Source: Mesoplasma grammopterae ATCC 49580 (GTDB lineage Bacteria > Bacillota_I > Bacilli_A > Mycoplasmatales > Mycoplasmataceae). From it: DNA of 64,000 bases. Positions 33,665-44,103 of the stretch are shown here, one piece after another (position 1 is the stretch's first letter; every line of letters begins with the position of its first letter). The stretch is taken from assembly GCF_000701525.1 (NCBI RefSeq), contig NZ_KL370789.1, positions 62,001 to 126,000 of the forward strand, given 5' to 3'. Made by a program: the position numbers and the translations under genes. The notes below the pieces were generated by a model. The model was not told the DNA's origin and did no database searches. It saw only the letters and a list, made by a program, of their open reading frames with translations.

Positions 33665-33694
33665 AGCAAGACTTATCGGTCTTGCTTTCTTATT
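33665..33694 (+). terminator. Terminator-like hairpin in the nusA operon leader
   Basis: A perfect 8-bp stem AGCAAGAC/GTCTTGCT with a 6-base loop, followed by TTCTTATT. Since a TATAAT lies upstream and rimP follows, it may be an attenuator in the leader rather than the end of the KAP-like transcript; it could also do both. Confidence 0.6.
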
Positions 33695-33714
33695 GATTTG
33701 AAAGGAGATTTTAA

Positions 33715-34209
33715 GTGAAAAATTTTGCATCTATTAAAGATGAAATCCAAAAGATTGCTGAATCAATTTTAAAGGAATATAACTTACAAATATATGAAAT
33801 AAATAATTTCTCTGATTTTGAAAGTGATGTTTTGCAAATCTTAGTTGAAGATATAGCTGAACCAAACAAAGCTTTAGACTTTGATTCAATTATTTCAAGT
33901 AATGAAAAATTATCTGATGCTTTAGAAAACTTCCCAGGATTAAGTGAACCTTATATGCTAGAAGTAGCTAGTGCTGGAATTGAAAAACCAATCAGAAATA
34001 AAGATGAATTAGTCAAAGCTGTTAACAGTTATATTCATGTTAAATTAAATCAAGAAAAAAATGCAAGTAGTGAAATAGAAGGTATTTTATTAGATTTTGA
34101 TGTAAACAAAGATACATTTAGAATCACCTACTTTTTAAAAGGTCAAAAGAAAAAAGTTGACTTTAAATATGAACAAGTAAAGTTTGCAAGATATGCAGTT
34201 AAATTTTAA
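33715..34209 (+). CDS. rimP: Ribosome maturation factor RimP
   Basis: Needed for 30S subunit maturation. The 164-residue protein has the family's LEVASAGIEKPI motif (usual form EVSSPGxxRPL) near residues 82-93 and the two-domain pattern. The start is a GTG at 33715, placed by the strong AAAGGAGAT site 5 bases upstream. It opens the conserved operon rimP-nusA-ylxR-ylxQ-infB. Confidence 0.92.
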   Translation: MKNFASIKDEIQKIAESILKEYNLQIYEINNFSDFESDVLQILVEDIAEPNKALDFDSIISSNEKLSDALENFPGLSEPYMLEVASAGIEKPIRNKDELVKAVNSYIHVKLNQEKNASSEIEGILLDFDVNKDTFRITYFLKGQKKKVDFKYEQVKFARYAVKF

Positions 34210-34218
34210 GGAGAAAAT

Positions 34219-35634
34219 ATGGTAAACGGAGCACAAATATTAGAAGCATTAGCTTCATTAGAAAGTGAAAAAAGCATTAGCAAAGAAGTTGCTATTGAAG
34301 GAATTAAAGAAGGATTCCAAAAAGCTTATGAAAGATTTTTTGATACAGAAGCTGTAGTTAAAACTGAAATTAATGAACAAACAGGATCAATTAACTTGTT
34401 TCAAGAATTAATGGTAGTAGCTACAGATGATGAAATCGAAGATGATTGATTAGAAATTGTTTTAGAAGATGCTTTAAAAATCAATAAAGAAGCTAAAGTT
34501 GGAGATAAAGTATACAAACCAATTGATTTTGATGAAGAATTCTCAAGAGTAGCTGTTGGACAAGTAAGACAAATCTTCCAACAAAAAATTAGAGCTACTG
34601 AAAGAGCTATGATTTATGAAAAATTTATTCAATTAGAAGGTGAAATTGTTAGAGGTAAAATCGTTGGAATGAACGATCAAGGAACTTCATACATTTTAGA
34701 TATTGATGGAGTACATACTTCATTATGAAACCAAAAAACAATCAACAGAGAAGAGTTTGTTGTTAACGAATTAGTTGATGTTTTATTAGAAGAAGTTGCT
34801 AGAGAAAATAAATACTCACAATTAGTTGTTTCAAGAGTAGCACCTAAATTCTTAGCTAAATTAGTTGAAAAAGAAGTTAGTGAAGTTGCTCAAGGATTAG
34901 TTGAAGTAATGTCAGTTTCAAGAGAACCAGGTAAACGTGCAAAAATTGCTGTTTTATCTCATGATGAAGATGTAGAACCAATTGGAGCTATTGTTGGAGT
35001 TAAAGGTTCAAGAATCAATAACATTTCAAAAGAATTAAGAGGAGAAAAAATTGACGTTGTTAAATGAGATGATGAAATCATTCCATTTATTATTAACGCA
35101 ATGGCACCTGTTAAGGTTATTTCTGTAAATGAAGTTGAAGGTGAATTTGATATAGTAGTTCCTAATCAACAATTATCATTAGCTATTGGTAAAGGTGGAA
35201 TGGCTGCTAAATTAGTTGCTAACTTATTAAAACGTCGTATTAACATTTACAGTTTAGAAAATGCTATTACTGACAACATGGATGTTTTATGAAATGGAAA
35301 CATTACAGAAGAAGAAGTAAACAACCCAGACTTTATTAACGAAGTAAATAAACGTAAAATCAACTCTCAAACAGTTAAACCAGAATACCACAAAAATTCA
35401 TTCAGAAATGCACAAGCAAATAATGAAGAAGAATTAATGAGTTTCCAAGCTGAAGTTGAGGAAGAATACAACCAAGTTGAAGAATTAATTGAAGAAACAA
35501 ATGCAGTTGTTGAAGAAAATAAAGATTTAGAGTCAATTCAATCTGAACTAGAATCATTTAATGATATTTTAAATGATGAAGATGAAGAAGATTTTGAAGA
35601 AGACGAATACGAAGATTTATATGATCAAGAATAA
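34219..35634 (+). CDS. nusA: Transcription termination/antitermination factor NusA
   Basis: Binds RNA polymerase and nascent RNA. The 471-residue protein has the N-terminal RNAP-binding domain, an S1 domain (GEIVRGKIVGMNDQGTSYI near residue 140) and two KH domains (VGVKGSRINNI and AIGKGGMAAKLVANL). The last 70 residues form a very acidic tail (runs of Glu and Asp) instead of further repeats. It begins 9 bases after rimP with AAGGAG. Two TGA codons are tryptophans. Confidence 0.95.
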
Positions 35635-35884
35635 TCTAAGAAAAGATGTCGTTAGTAAAGAAATGTTAGATAAATCAGCATTAATTAGAGTTGTTTTAAA
35701 TAAAAACAATGAAATTTTTATTGATTTAACTTATAAAGCAGATGGACGTGGAGTTTATGTTAAGAATGACTTAAACTCAGTTAAAATCGCTAAACAAAAA
35801 AACCTTTTAAGCAGAGGATTAAAAACAAAAGTTGATTTAAGTATTTATGATAAATTAGAAAAGTTATTTAATGAACAAAACTAA
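35621..35884 (+). CDS. ylxR: YlxR family RNA-binding protein
   Basis: A small protein encoded between nusA and infB in most Firmicutes. At 87 residues it shows LRKDVVSKEMLDKSALIRVV and DGRGVYV, the family's RK-D-KEELIRIV and GRGxYV elements; the usual Cys of the RxC element is missing. I place the start at 35621 (inside the end of nusA), because the protein then begins just before the conserved LRKD; longer in-frame starts have no homology to the family and none has a clear ribosome binding site, so it is probably coupled to nusA translation. Confidence 0.82.
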   Translation: MIKNNLRKDVVSKEMLDKSALIRVVLNKNNEIFIDLTYKADGRGVYVKNDLNSVKIAKQKNLLSRGLKTKVDLSIYDKLEKLFNEQN

Positions 35885-36170
35885 ATTATTAAATGCTATT
35901 GGATTAGCTTATAACTCTGCTAAATTAGTTAAAGGTGAAAAATTATTAGATTCAATTAAAAGAAACAAAGTAAAATTTGTTATCTTATCAACAGATATGG
36001 GTGCTAGTCAAAAAAAGAAATTCAGTGATAAATGTAAATTTTATAATATTGAATTTATTGATGATGTATTAACTGTTGATGAAATTTCACAAGCGTGTGG
36101 ATCTACCACAATTGTAGCGATTGGTGTTAATGATATTAATATTATTAAATTAATTAAAAACAATTTATAG
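35871..36170 (+). CDS. ylxQ: L7Ae-family ribosomal-like protein YlxQ
   Basis: A 99-residue protein with the L7Ae fold pattern: AIGLAYNSAKLVKGEKLLDSI near the N-terminus, then VKFVILSTDMGASQKKK and a hydrophobic VAIGVND near the C-terminus. Members bind kink-turn RNA; the cellular role is not settled. It overlaps ylxR by 14 bases and precedes infB. Confidence 0.88.
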   Translation: MNKTKLLNAIGLAYNSAKLVKGEKLLDSIKRNKVKFVILSTDMGASQKKKFSDKCKFYNIEFIDDVLTVDEISQACGSTTIVAIGVNDINIIKLIKNNL

Positions 36171-36188
36171 AAGAAAGGGGATTTTTAC

Positions 36189-38078
36189 ATGGCTAAAAAT
36201 ATAAAAACAAATAAAAAACCACAACAAGTAAACAAAAAAGAAATGTCTAAACAACATGCTAAACAAATTAAGCAACAATTAAATGAAACAGTTGCAACTG
36301 GAATCATTGATGGGGTATTTGTTTATACTGAAGCTTTAAGGATTGCTGATTTTGCGAGCCAAATTGGAAAAAGTGTTGCTGAAATACTTAAGTATTTCTT
36401 TGCACAAGGACTAATGTTAAATCAAAATGTTGTGTTATCAGAAGAACAAATGGCTGAACTTGCTTTAGAGTTTGGTTTTGACTTTAGAAAAGAAGAATCT
36501 TTAACTAAAGAAAACTTTTTTGAAGCATTAGATGCTAGTGAAGAAGATAAACCAGAAGATTTAGAACATAGAGCACCAATTGTAACAATTATGGGTCACG
36601 TTGATCATGGTAAAACTACTTTATTAGACTCTATCAAAAATACGAATGTTGTTGGTGGAGAAGCTGGGGGAATTACTCAAGCAATTGGAGCTTACCAAGT
36701 TAAAAACAAAGATGGTAAAAAAATAACATTTATTGATACTCCAGGTCATGAAGCATTTTCCGAAATGCGTAGTCGTGGAGCTAATGTAACAGATATTGTT
36801 ATTTTAATAGTTGCTGCTGATGATGGAGTTATGCCTCAAACAGAAGAAGCAATTGATCATGCAAAATTAGCAAATGTACCAATTATTGTATTTATTAATA
36901 AATGTGATAAACCAGGAGCAGATCCTGAACGTGTTAAAGCTGAATTAATGAAATATGAAATAGTAGCTGAAGAATATGGTGGAGATATTCCATTTGTTCA
37001 AGGTAGTGCTAAACAAAAGATTGGTTTAGACCAATTAGAAGAAACTATTTTATTAATTGCTGAAATGCAAGATTATAAAGCAAATCCAAATAAGTTAGCT
37101 AAAGGAGTTGTTATTGAAGCTCACTTAGATAAGGCAAAAGGACCAGTTGCTTCTATTCTTGTTAAAGAAGGTACTTTAGATATTAGAGATATGATTATCG
37201 CTGGAACTACATATGGAAATATTAAACATATGGAAGATGAAACTAATAAAAAAGTATTAAAAGCAGGACCAAGTAAACCAGTTGTTGTTTATGGGTTAAA
37301 TGAAGTTCCAAGTGCTGGAGATAAATTTATTGTTATGAATGATGAAAAAATGGCTAGAACTATTGCTGAAGCACAAGCTGAAAAGAAATTAGCAGCTGAA
37401 CGTCAATCAAACCAAATCTTTAGTTTAGATTCAATTAAAAAACATATTGATGATGGTGAGTTAAAAGCAATTAACTTAATTGTTAAAGCTGACACTCAAG
37501 GTTCAGTTGAAGCACTTAAAGGAAGTTTAACTAAAATTGATATACCTGGTGTTAAATTAAACATTATTAGAGCATCTGTTGGAACTATTACATTAAGTGA
37601 TGTTACTTTAGCTTCAACTGTAACTGATGGAATTGTATTAATCTACGGATTTAATGTAAGACCTGATGCAGTTGTACGTAAAAAAGCTGAAGAAGAAGGA
37701 ATTGAAATTCGTTTACATAACATTATTTACAAAGTAATTGAAGAATTAGAAGATGCTGCTAAAGGAATGTTAGATCCAGAATATAAAGAAGTAGTTACTG
37801 GATCAGCTGAAATTAGAGCAACATTCAAACACTCTGACATTGGAACAATTGGTGGATTCCATATTACTGATGGAAGCATTGAGCGTAAATCAAAAGTTCG
37901 TATTATTAGAAATGGTATTGTTATTTATACTGGAGAATTAGCAACTTTAAAACATTTAAAAGATGATATTAAAGAAGCTAAAATTAATTCTGAAGGTGGA
38001 TTAACAATCAAAAACTTTAATGACATCAAAGAAGGCGATATTGTTGAAGGATATAAGGAAGAAGAAGTTAAGAAATAG
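36189..38078 (+). CDS. infB: Translation initiation factor IF-2
   Basis: GTPase that delivers initiator tRNA to the 30S subunit. The 629-residue protein is short compared with the Bacillus factor because the N-terminal extension is small. The G domain starts with APIVTIMGHVDHGKTTLLD near residue 130, followed by DTPGHEAF, NKCDKP and GSAK. An AAAGGGG site precedes the ATG. A second, broken copy of its last 490 bases lies at 40524-40996. Confidence 0.97.
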   Translation: MAKNIKTNKKPQQVNKKEMSKQHAKQIKQQLNETVATGIIDGVFVYTEALRIADFASQIGKSVAEILKYFFAQGLMLNQNVVLSEEQMAELALEFGFDFRKEESLTKENFFEALDASEEDKPEDLEHRAPIVTIMGHVDHGKTTLLDSIKNTNVVGGEAGGITQAIGAYQVKNKDGKKITFIDTPGHEAFSEMRSRGANVTDIVILIVAADDGVMPQTEEAIDHAKLANVPIIVFINKCDKPGADPERVKAELMKYEIVAEEYGGDIPFVQGSAKQKIGLDQLEETILLIAEMQDYKANPNKLAKGVVIEAHLDKAKGPVASILVKEGTLDIRDMIIAGTTYGNIKHMEDETNKKVLKAGPSKPVVVYGLNEVPSAGDKFIVMNDEKMARTIAEAQAEKKLAAERQSNQIFSLDSIKKHIDDGELKAINLIVKADTQGSVEALKGSLTKIDIPGVKLNIIRASVGTITLSDVTLASTVTDGIVLIYGFNVRPDAVVRKKAEEEGIEIRLHNIIYKVIEELEDAAKGMLDPEYKEVVTGSAEIRATFKHSDIGTIGGFHITDGSIERKSKVRIIRNGIVIYTGELATLKHLKDDIKEAKINSEGGLTIKNFNDIKEGDIVEGYKEEEVKK

Positions 38079-38086
38079 GGTAAATT

Positions 38087-38932
38087 ATGGAATATAAAGA
38101 CTTTAAAAATAAATTAGATAAAAAAATAAAAATTGATGAATTTTTTTGAACAAATTTCATTAAAGGTTTATTAAAAGATTCAAAAAGAATTTGTAGTGAT
38201 TATAGAGTTAGCCCTATAGAAGTTAAAATTTTGCAAAATATTACACAAAGTAATGAAATTAAATTTGGAGATTTTTTAGAAGACATAATAACTGAATATT
38301 TTAATGAATTGAATTTTGAAAATATATCAAAACATATAATTGAAAATGAAAATGTGAGCTTAAAATGCGATCAATTATTTTTTGTAAATTCTGACAAAAA
38401 TGATCTTATATTAATTGAACAAAAAGTCAGAGATGACCATGATAGTTCAAAAATTAGAGGTCAGTGAGATAATTTCTCTAGAAAAGTTGAAGTTTTAAAA
38501 AAAGAATATCCTTCTAAAAAAATAGTAGCTATAATATGATTTATTGATCCTCTTTTTAGAAGTAACAAAAAATTTTATATAGAGAAAATAAAAAATTATA
38601 CTTTTTCTGAAAATGTTTATTTAAAGTTATTTTATGAAAAGGAATTATTTGCTTTTTTAAATGATTATAATGAAAAATCTTTAGAAATTTTTGATGAAAT
38701 AAAAAATAATATTATTAAATATAAAAATGAATTGGATTCTAAAAATATAATTGTGCCTGATTTTGGGAAAGATGAAGAAATTTTTTCAGCTTTAAAAAAT
38801 TTAGATAAAAAGGAAATAAAAAAACTTTTGGGTAATTCTGAAAATATTCTAAAATTAAGAAAAACTGTTTTTAACGATGGAGAAAATATTGAAAAGATAA
38901 GAGAGTTTTATAAAATTAATTTTGAGGAGTAA
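38087..38932 (+). CDS. Predicted type II restriction endonuclease (HinfI-like partner)
   Basis: A 281-residue protein directly upstream of a HinfI-type methyltransferase (3 bases between them). It has a candidate PD-(D/E)xK nuclease site: Asp95 in KCDQLFF, then Glu111-x-Lys113 in LILIEQKVRDDHDSSKIRG. The segment EQKVRDDHDS with a following RGQ is, from memory, typical of HinfI-type endonucleases; the expected target is therefore GANTC. It starts 8 bases after the infB stop with only a weak ribosome binding site (GGGTAAA). The size fits R.HinfI (about 260 residues). Identification rests mainly on the partner. Confidence 0.7.
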
Positions 38933-38935
38933 AAA

Positions 38936-40024
38936 ATGGAAAAAAAAATTAACAAAATATTATTTGGTGATTCTATTCAAGAAATGAAAAAAATGCCAGA
39001 AAAGGTATTTGATTTTATTTTTGCAGACCCTCCTTATTTCATGCAATTAGATTATAATAAAAAACTTTTAAGAGCTAATGGTGAAGAATTCAAAGGCGTT
39101 GATGATGATTGAGATAAATTTGAATCAATGGAAAAATATGAGAAATGAACTAAAGAATGAGTTAAAGAAGTCAAAAGAGTAATGAAAGATGAAGGTCTTT
39201 TTTGTGTTATTTCTGGAATGCAATCAATTTATGAAATAGGGAATATTCTTAAAAAAGAAGGTTTTTGAATAGTAAATGATATTATTTGATTAAAGTCTAA
39301 CCCAACTCCAAATTTCAAAGGCACAAGACTTAATAACAGTCATGAAACAATGTTACTTGTACAAAAAAGTAATAAGAATAAATTTACTTTTAACTACAAA
39401 ACAGGGAAATTTTTAAATAATAATAAGCAAATGGGTTCAGTTTGAAATATACCTATTTCTTCAGGAAACGAAAGGTTGAAAGATGAATTTGGCAAAAAAG
39501 TTCATAGCACTCAAAAACCTGAACTTCTTTTATACAGATTAATTACTATATTTACAAAAAAAGGTGATTTGATTTTAGACCCTTTTGGTGGAACAATGAC
39601 AACTGCTGCTGTTGCAAAAAAAACTGGAAGAAATTTTGTAACTATTGAAAGAGAGAAAAAATATATAAAATATGGTGAAAAAAGACTAGATTTAATTGAA
39701 CCAGAAATAAGTGATGTCACACAAAATACTTTTGATTTAAAACCATTAAAAGTTTCATTTGAACAATTAATTAATGAAGCATATTTATTTTTAAATGAAA
39801 ATATGTATGATTCTAAAGGAACTAAATGCTTTTCTTTAAAGGATAAAAAAGGAAAAGTTAGTTATAAAAATGAAATTTGGTCTATACATGAGGCAATTGG
39901 CAATTTTAAAGGCAAAAAAAACAGAATTAATGCATTTGAAAATGTTTTTGTTTTAAGACAAGGAAAACTTAAATCACTATATGAAATTAGGGAAGAATTT
40001 AGAAAAAAATATAACAAAAATTAA
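38936..40024 (+). CDS. Adenine-N6 DNA methyltransferase, HinfI/CcrM type
   Basis: A 362-residue beta-class methyltransferase, the same length as M.HinfI (about 359). The catalytic DPPY is at residues 31-34 in FADPPYFMQ. The segments GVDDDWDKFE, NPTPNFKGTRLNNSHETML, FTFNYKTGK and HSTQKPELLLYR follow M.HinfI closely, and the SAM-binding motif is DPFGGTMTT at 215-223, where M.HinfI and most others have DPFxGTGTT. Expected target: adenine of GANTC. A run of nine A (38940-38948) at codons 2-5 could slip. One tryptophan is TGG (about 39878), unlike the core genes. The C-terminal part resembles the extra domain of M.HinfI. Confidence 0.9.
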
Positions 40025-40056
40025 AAAAGTAGTAATGTAAAACTTATTAGGTTATT

Positions 40057-40471
40057 ATGAATAAAGATATGCTAGTTTTATTAATAACTTAAAAATACAA
40101 GAGCAACTTAAAGTAGAGTTGCTCTTTATTTATGAACGCTTTTCAAATAAAACTATTAATTTATTAAAAAAGTTATCATTTGATATACAAAATATTGAAA
40201 CAGTATAAGCTAATTTAAAAATTTTAACCAATCAAGATATTATTGAAACAAAAATAAGTTTGAAGATTTTTCACATAAAAATATATTATCTTCTAATTCA
40301 AGCATTGACTTCTGATCTTATAAAATACTGTGAATTAATTTAATGTTTCAGATATAACCTTACAAAGCATTAGCAAAGAAGTATCATCCAGATAATAGTA
40401 AAGACCCAGGAGCAAAACAAATGATAAAATTCATAAATAAAAGCATATAATATATTAAAAGGAAAAAAATG
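40057..40471 (+). pseudogene. Decayed copy of the J-domain protein gene
   Basis: Nucleotide-level similarity to the intact gene at 43447-44103 is obvious: a shared stretch around 40081-40160 (TTAATAACTTAAAAATACAA, GAGCAACTTAAAGTAGAGTT, TATGAACGCTTTTC) and again at 40385-40470 (CATCCAGATAATA, AAAGACCCAG, AATATATTAAAAGGAAAA). The reading frame is broken by stops (for example TAA at about 40098) and two internal segments are deleted. It cannot encode a functional J-domain protein. Confidence 0.85.
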
Positions 40472-40513
40472 AAGACTAAAATAAGAAAATTAAAATTATT
40501 ATTTTTTTATTAA
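40469..40513 (+). pseudogene. Remnant of the start of the four-helix membrane protein gene
   Basis: The first 35 or so bases match the start of the gene at 44103 (ATGAAGACTAAAATAAGAAA against ATGAAGAGTAAAATAAGAAA, followed by ATTAAAATT). The similarity stops after about 12 codons and a TAA ends the frame. It follows the decayed J-domain gene in the same order as the intact pair. Confidence 0.75.
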
Positions 40514-40523
40514 GACTGAAAAT

Positions 40524-40996
40524 ATTACATTAAGTGATGTTACTTTAGTTTCAACTGTAACTGATGAAAATATATTAATTTAATGTAAGACCTGATGCAG
40601 TTGTACATAAAAAAAGCTAAAAAAGAAGGATTGAAATTCGTTTACATAACATTGTTTACTAAGTTATGTAGGAATTAGAAGATGCTGCTAAAGGAATGTT
40701 AGATCCAGAATAGAAAAAAGTAGTTACTGGAACAGCTGAAATTAAAGCAATATTTAAACAATCTGAAATTAGAACAATTGGTGGATTCTATATTGTTGAT
40801 GGAAGTATAAAGCGTAAATCTAAAACTCATATTATAAGAAAGGTATTGCCATTTATAATGGACAATTAGTAAATTTAAAAATTGATATTAAAGAAACTAA
40901 AATTTATTCAGAAGGTAAATTAATAATAAAAAATTTTAATGATACCAAAAAAGGAATTATTGATAAAGCATATATAGGAAAAAAAGAAATAAGTTT
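40524..40996 (+). pseudogene. Decayed copy of the 3' end of infB
   Basis: Matches infB from 37587 to its stop: shared stretches include ATTACATTAAGTGATGTTAC, GACCTGATGCAGTTGTAC, TTAGAAGATGCTGCTAAAGG and GGAATGTTAGATCCAGAAT. Internal stops and small insertions or deletions destroy the frame. It ends near TTTATAG at about 41009. It lies between the decayed J-domain gene and the second restriction-modification gene. Confidence 0.9.
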
Positions 40997-41026
40997 TAAT
41001 GCTTTATAGTGTTTTAACTTTAAAAA

Positions 41027-41032
41027 TATAAT
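41027..41032 (+). promoter_or_regulatory. -10 box upstream of the fused restriction-modification gene
   Basis: A perfect TATAAT 43 bases before the ATG at 41075. No convincing -35 is visible. Confidence 0.4.
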
Positions 41033-41074
41033 AAAATGTTAAAATAAAAATAGTATTGAAATATGGAGGCACTA

Positions 41075-43420
41075 ATGAATACAAAACTTTATTGTCCTAT
41101 TAGAGGATTATTAAACGTAGATGAAAAAGATAAAAGTGGTTTATCTTTTACTGAAGAGAGACAAAGAATTGAACTTGTTAAGTTTCTTTTAAATAAAAAA
41201 AAGTACCCTAAAGAGTTGTTTCAATTTGAATATATAATAAAAATAGGAACGTCTAATCAAAAATTAAGAGCAGATCTTGTTATATGAAAAGATGAAAAAA
41301 AAGAAAAAGTTGAAATAATAGCAGAAGTTAAAAAAAATGGAAAGCATAAGGAAAAGGCAGCTATTTTGCAATTAGAACCTGGTAAAAAGCTTTTAAATGC
41401 AAAATACGGAATTTATTTTGATGATGAAAACAATTATTTGCTTTACAATAACGATAAATACTCAATAACAAAATTACCTGATTATGGATTTGATTTTGAT
41501 TCAAAAAAAATAGCAATTAATGATTTAAGAGAAATTAATAATATAGATTCTCTTTATTCTAAGCTTGATCAACTAGCACATAATAAAGGTTTTTCAAAAG
41601 AAAAAAGATATGAAGGAATATTTCAAGTTATTTTAGCGAAATATTATGATGAAAAATATAATTCTAAAAATTTAAAATTTATTTCAAATAAAAACACTTT
41701 TAAAAATTTTACTGATTTGTACACTAAATCAATGCAATATTATAATATAAGTTCACAAATTGAATTGAATAGTCAAATTATTCTTTCAGAAGACGTAATA
41801 AATAAAATTGTAGAAGTACTTGAAGAGTATTCTTTTATGAAATCTGATATAGGAGTTATTCAAACATTTTTTATGAAATTTGGTGCTAATTTTTTAAAAA
41901 AAGATTTAGCACAATATTATACACCCATCCCTATAATAAAATTTATCGCTTCATTAATTGATGTTAAAAGTAATAATAGAATTATTGATCCAGCAGGTGG
42001 CAGCGGAGACTTTTTAGTTGGAATTTTAGAAAAATATAAAAATTCTGATACTTTTTCTTTAATTAAAGAAAATTTACATTATTGAGATTTAAGTGAAGAT
42101 GCTTTGAAAGTAGCTTTCATTAATATGGTATTGCATGGAGATGGAAGAACAAATATTGAACAATTAGATTCTATAGAAAGATTTGATTATAAAAATAACT
42201 CTTTCGATTATGTTATTACAAATCCGCCTTTTGGTTCAAAAACAAAATGAGATGGCTCAAATGAAATTATGAAACAATATAAAATTGTAGAAAATGAAAA
42301 AGCAAATAAGGAATTAGGAATTTTATTTATAGAAAGATCTATTAAATTACTTAAAGAAAATGGTATTTTAATAATTATTTTGCCTTCTGGTTATATGAAT
42401 AATAGTTCAATGAGTTTTATAAGAAATTATTGTTTAAAATATAGAATTATTGCTGATATTTCTCTTCCACCAGGAGCTTTTAAAGGTGCTGATACAGGAG
42501 TTAAAACTGATATTTTAATAATTAAAAAAGAAATTTTAGATAAAGATTATAAAATATTTGTAGAAGCTCCAAAAAAAATAGGTTTTGATTTTAAATCAAA
42601 TAAATTATCAATAATGTATAAAAGAGATGAAAAAACTGGATCATTTTTATATGATGATCAAAATGATAAAATAATTGATTCTGATTTGACAGAAATTGAA
42701 AATAAGTTTAAAAAATTTACGTATGATAATTCAATTAAAGGCTTCGAACAGAAAAATAATGATGTAGAGTATAGCACAGTATTAAAATCACAAATAGTTA
42801 ATGATGCTTTTTTAACCTTAAAACCTGAACTTTATCTTAATAATTATGTAAAATTAATTGAAGACATAAATCAAAAAGGTGCAGTTAGTTTAAAAGAATT
42901 AAAACAACAAAATAAATGTAAAATAGTTATAACTAATTCAAAAAGCATAGAATTAGTGGATGAAAAAGAATATACCTATATAAGTATTTCGGAATCTAAA
43001 AAAGGGTATTATTCACTTGAAAACAAAATGAGAAGCTGAGAAATTTCTCAAATTGATAGAGCTAAACAAAAAGCAGAAGAAAATGATATATTTATTAGTT
43101 ATTTATACGGTAGCAAAGATAAATTTTTTATAATGACTGAAAAAGATGCTGATAATATTGTAGTTACTAATGGAATGTATAAAATTAAAATTGATGATGA
43201 AAGGATAAGATTGTCATTTTATATTTTTTTATTTACTGAATATTTTTCAAAACAGTTTGAAGCATTTGCAACAGGCCATATCCAAACAAACATAAATATA
43301 GATAAAGTATGAGAATTTAAATTCAATATATTAAATGATGAAGAATTTGAGGCTGCTAAAAAAATGCTTAAGTCTCAAATTGAATGAAAAAACAATTATA
43401 ATGAATTTAATAACTTTTAG
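41075..43420 (+). CDS. Single-chain restriction-modification enzyme (type IIG-like, with HsdR_N nuclease, N6-adenine methyltransferase and specificity region)
   Basis: One 781-residue polypeptide with three parts. Residues 1-130: a nuclease domain of the HsdR_N kind, with Asp67 (LRADLVIW) and Glu84-x-Lys86 (IIAEVKK). Residues about 260-530: a gamma-class N6-adenine methyltransferase as in HsdM, with YYTPIPIIKFIASL, the SAM motif DPAGGSGDFLVGI near 304 and catalytic NPPF at 383-386. The rest (about 560-781) looks like a single target-recognition domain plus a helix (FEAFATGHIQTNINIDKVWEF is typical of HsdS-like ends). I chose ATG 41075 over 41063 because GGAGG lies at 41065-41069. The target sequence is unknown. 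Confidence 0.85.
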
Positions 43421-43446
43421 TTATTTTATTATAAAGAGGCTTTTAA

Positions 43447-44103
43447 ATGATAAAAGATAAGATTAATTTTATTAATAACTTAAAAATACAAGAGCAACTT
43501 AAAGTAGAGTTGCTTTTTCTTTATGAACGCTTTTCAAATAAAACTATTAATTTAATGAATAAGTTATCATTTGAAATACAAAATATCAAAAACAATATTA
43601 ATCAATTCACAGATACTGATTTTTCATCAAATTTATATAATGAATTTAAACTAAAAGTTTTAATGAATCAAGATATTATTGAAAACAAAATAGAATCAAT
43701 TGATGAAAGCTTCAAAGAAATTGATTTAAAAAAACTTGAACAGTTAATAAATGAAATCATTTACAAATTAAATGAAAATTACATTTTAACTATTAAAAAA
43801 TTAAAACAATTTATATTAGCAACATATGAAATTGATTTTGAATCAATTGAAATCAATTTTTCTGAAAACAAAAATAGGTTTGAAGACTTTTCACATAAAA
43901 ATATATTAGGCTCTAATTCAAACGTTGACTTCTGATCTTATGAAATACTAGGAATTAGTTTAAAAGCTTCAGATATACAAATAAAACAAGCTTATAAAAT
44001 ATTAGCTAAGAAGTACCATCCAGATAATAATAAAGACCCAGAAGCTGAAGAAATGATGAAACTAATAAATAAAGCATATAATATATTAAAAGGAAAAGAA
44101 TAA
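43447..44103 (+). CDS. J-domain protein (C-terminal DnaJ domain)
   Basis: A 218-residue protein whose last 65 residues are a J domain: [20 protein letters not shown], then His191-Pro-Asp193 in [13 protein letters not shown]. The J domain stimulates DnaK. The first 150 residues are predicted helical and are rich in Asn, Ile and Glu, with no known motif; they may bind the client. The stop overlaps the ATG of the next gene by one base. A decayed copy lies at 40057-40471. The J domain at the C-terminus differs from the usual N-terminal position in DnaJ. Confidence 0.85.

Noticed and set aside
40098-40136. GAGCAAC/GTTGCTC inverted repeat followed by TTT as a terminator
   Set aside because: The same sequence is inside the coding region of the intact J-domain gene (43490-43520), so it is inherited coding sequence rather than a dedicated terminator.
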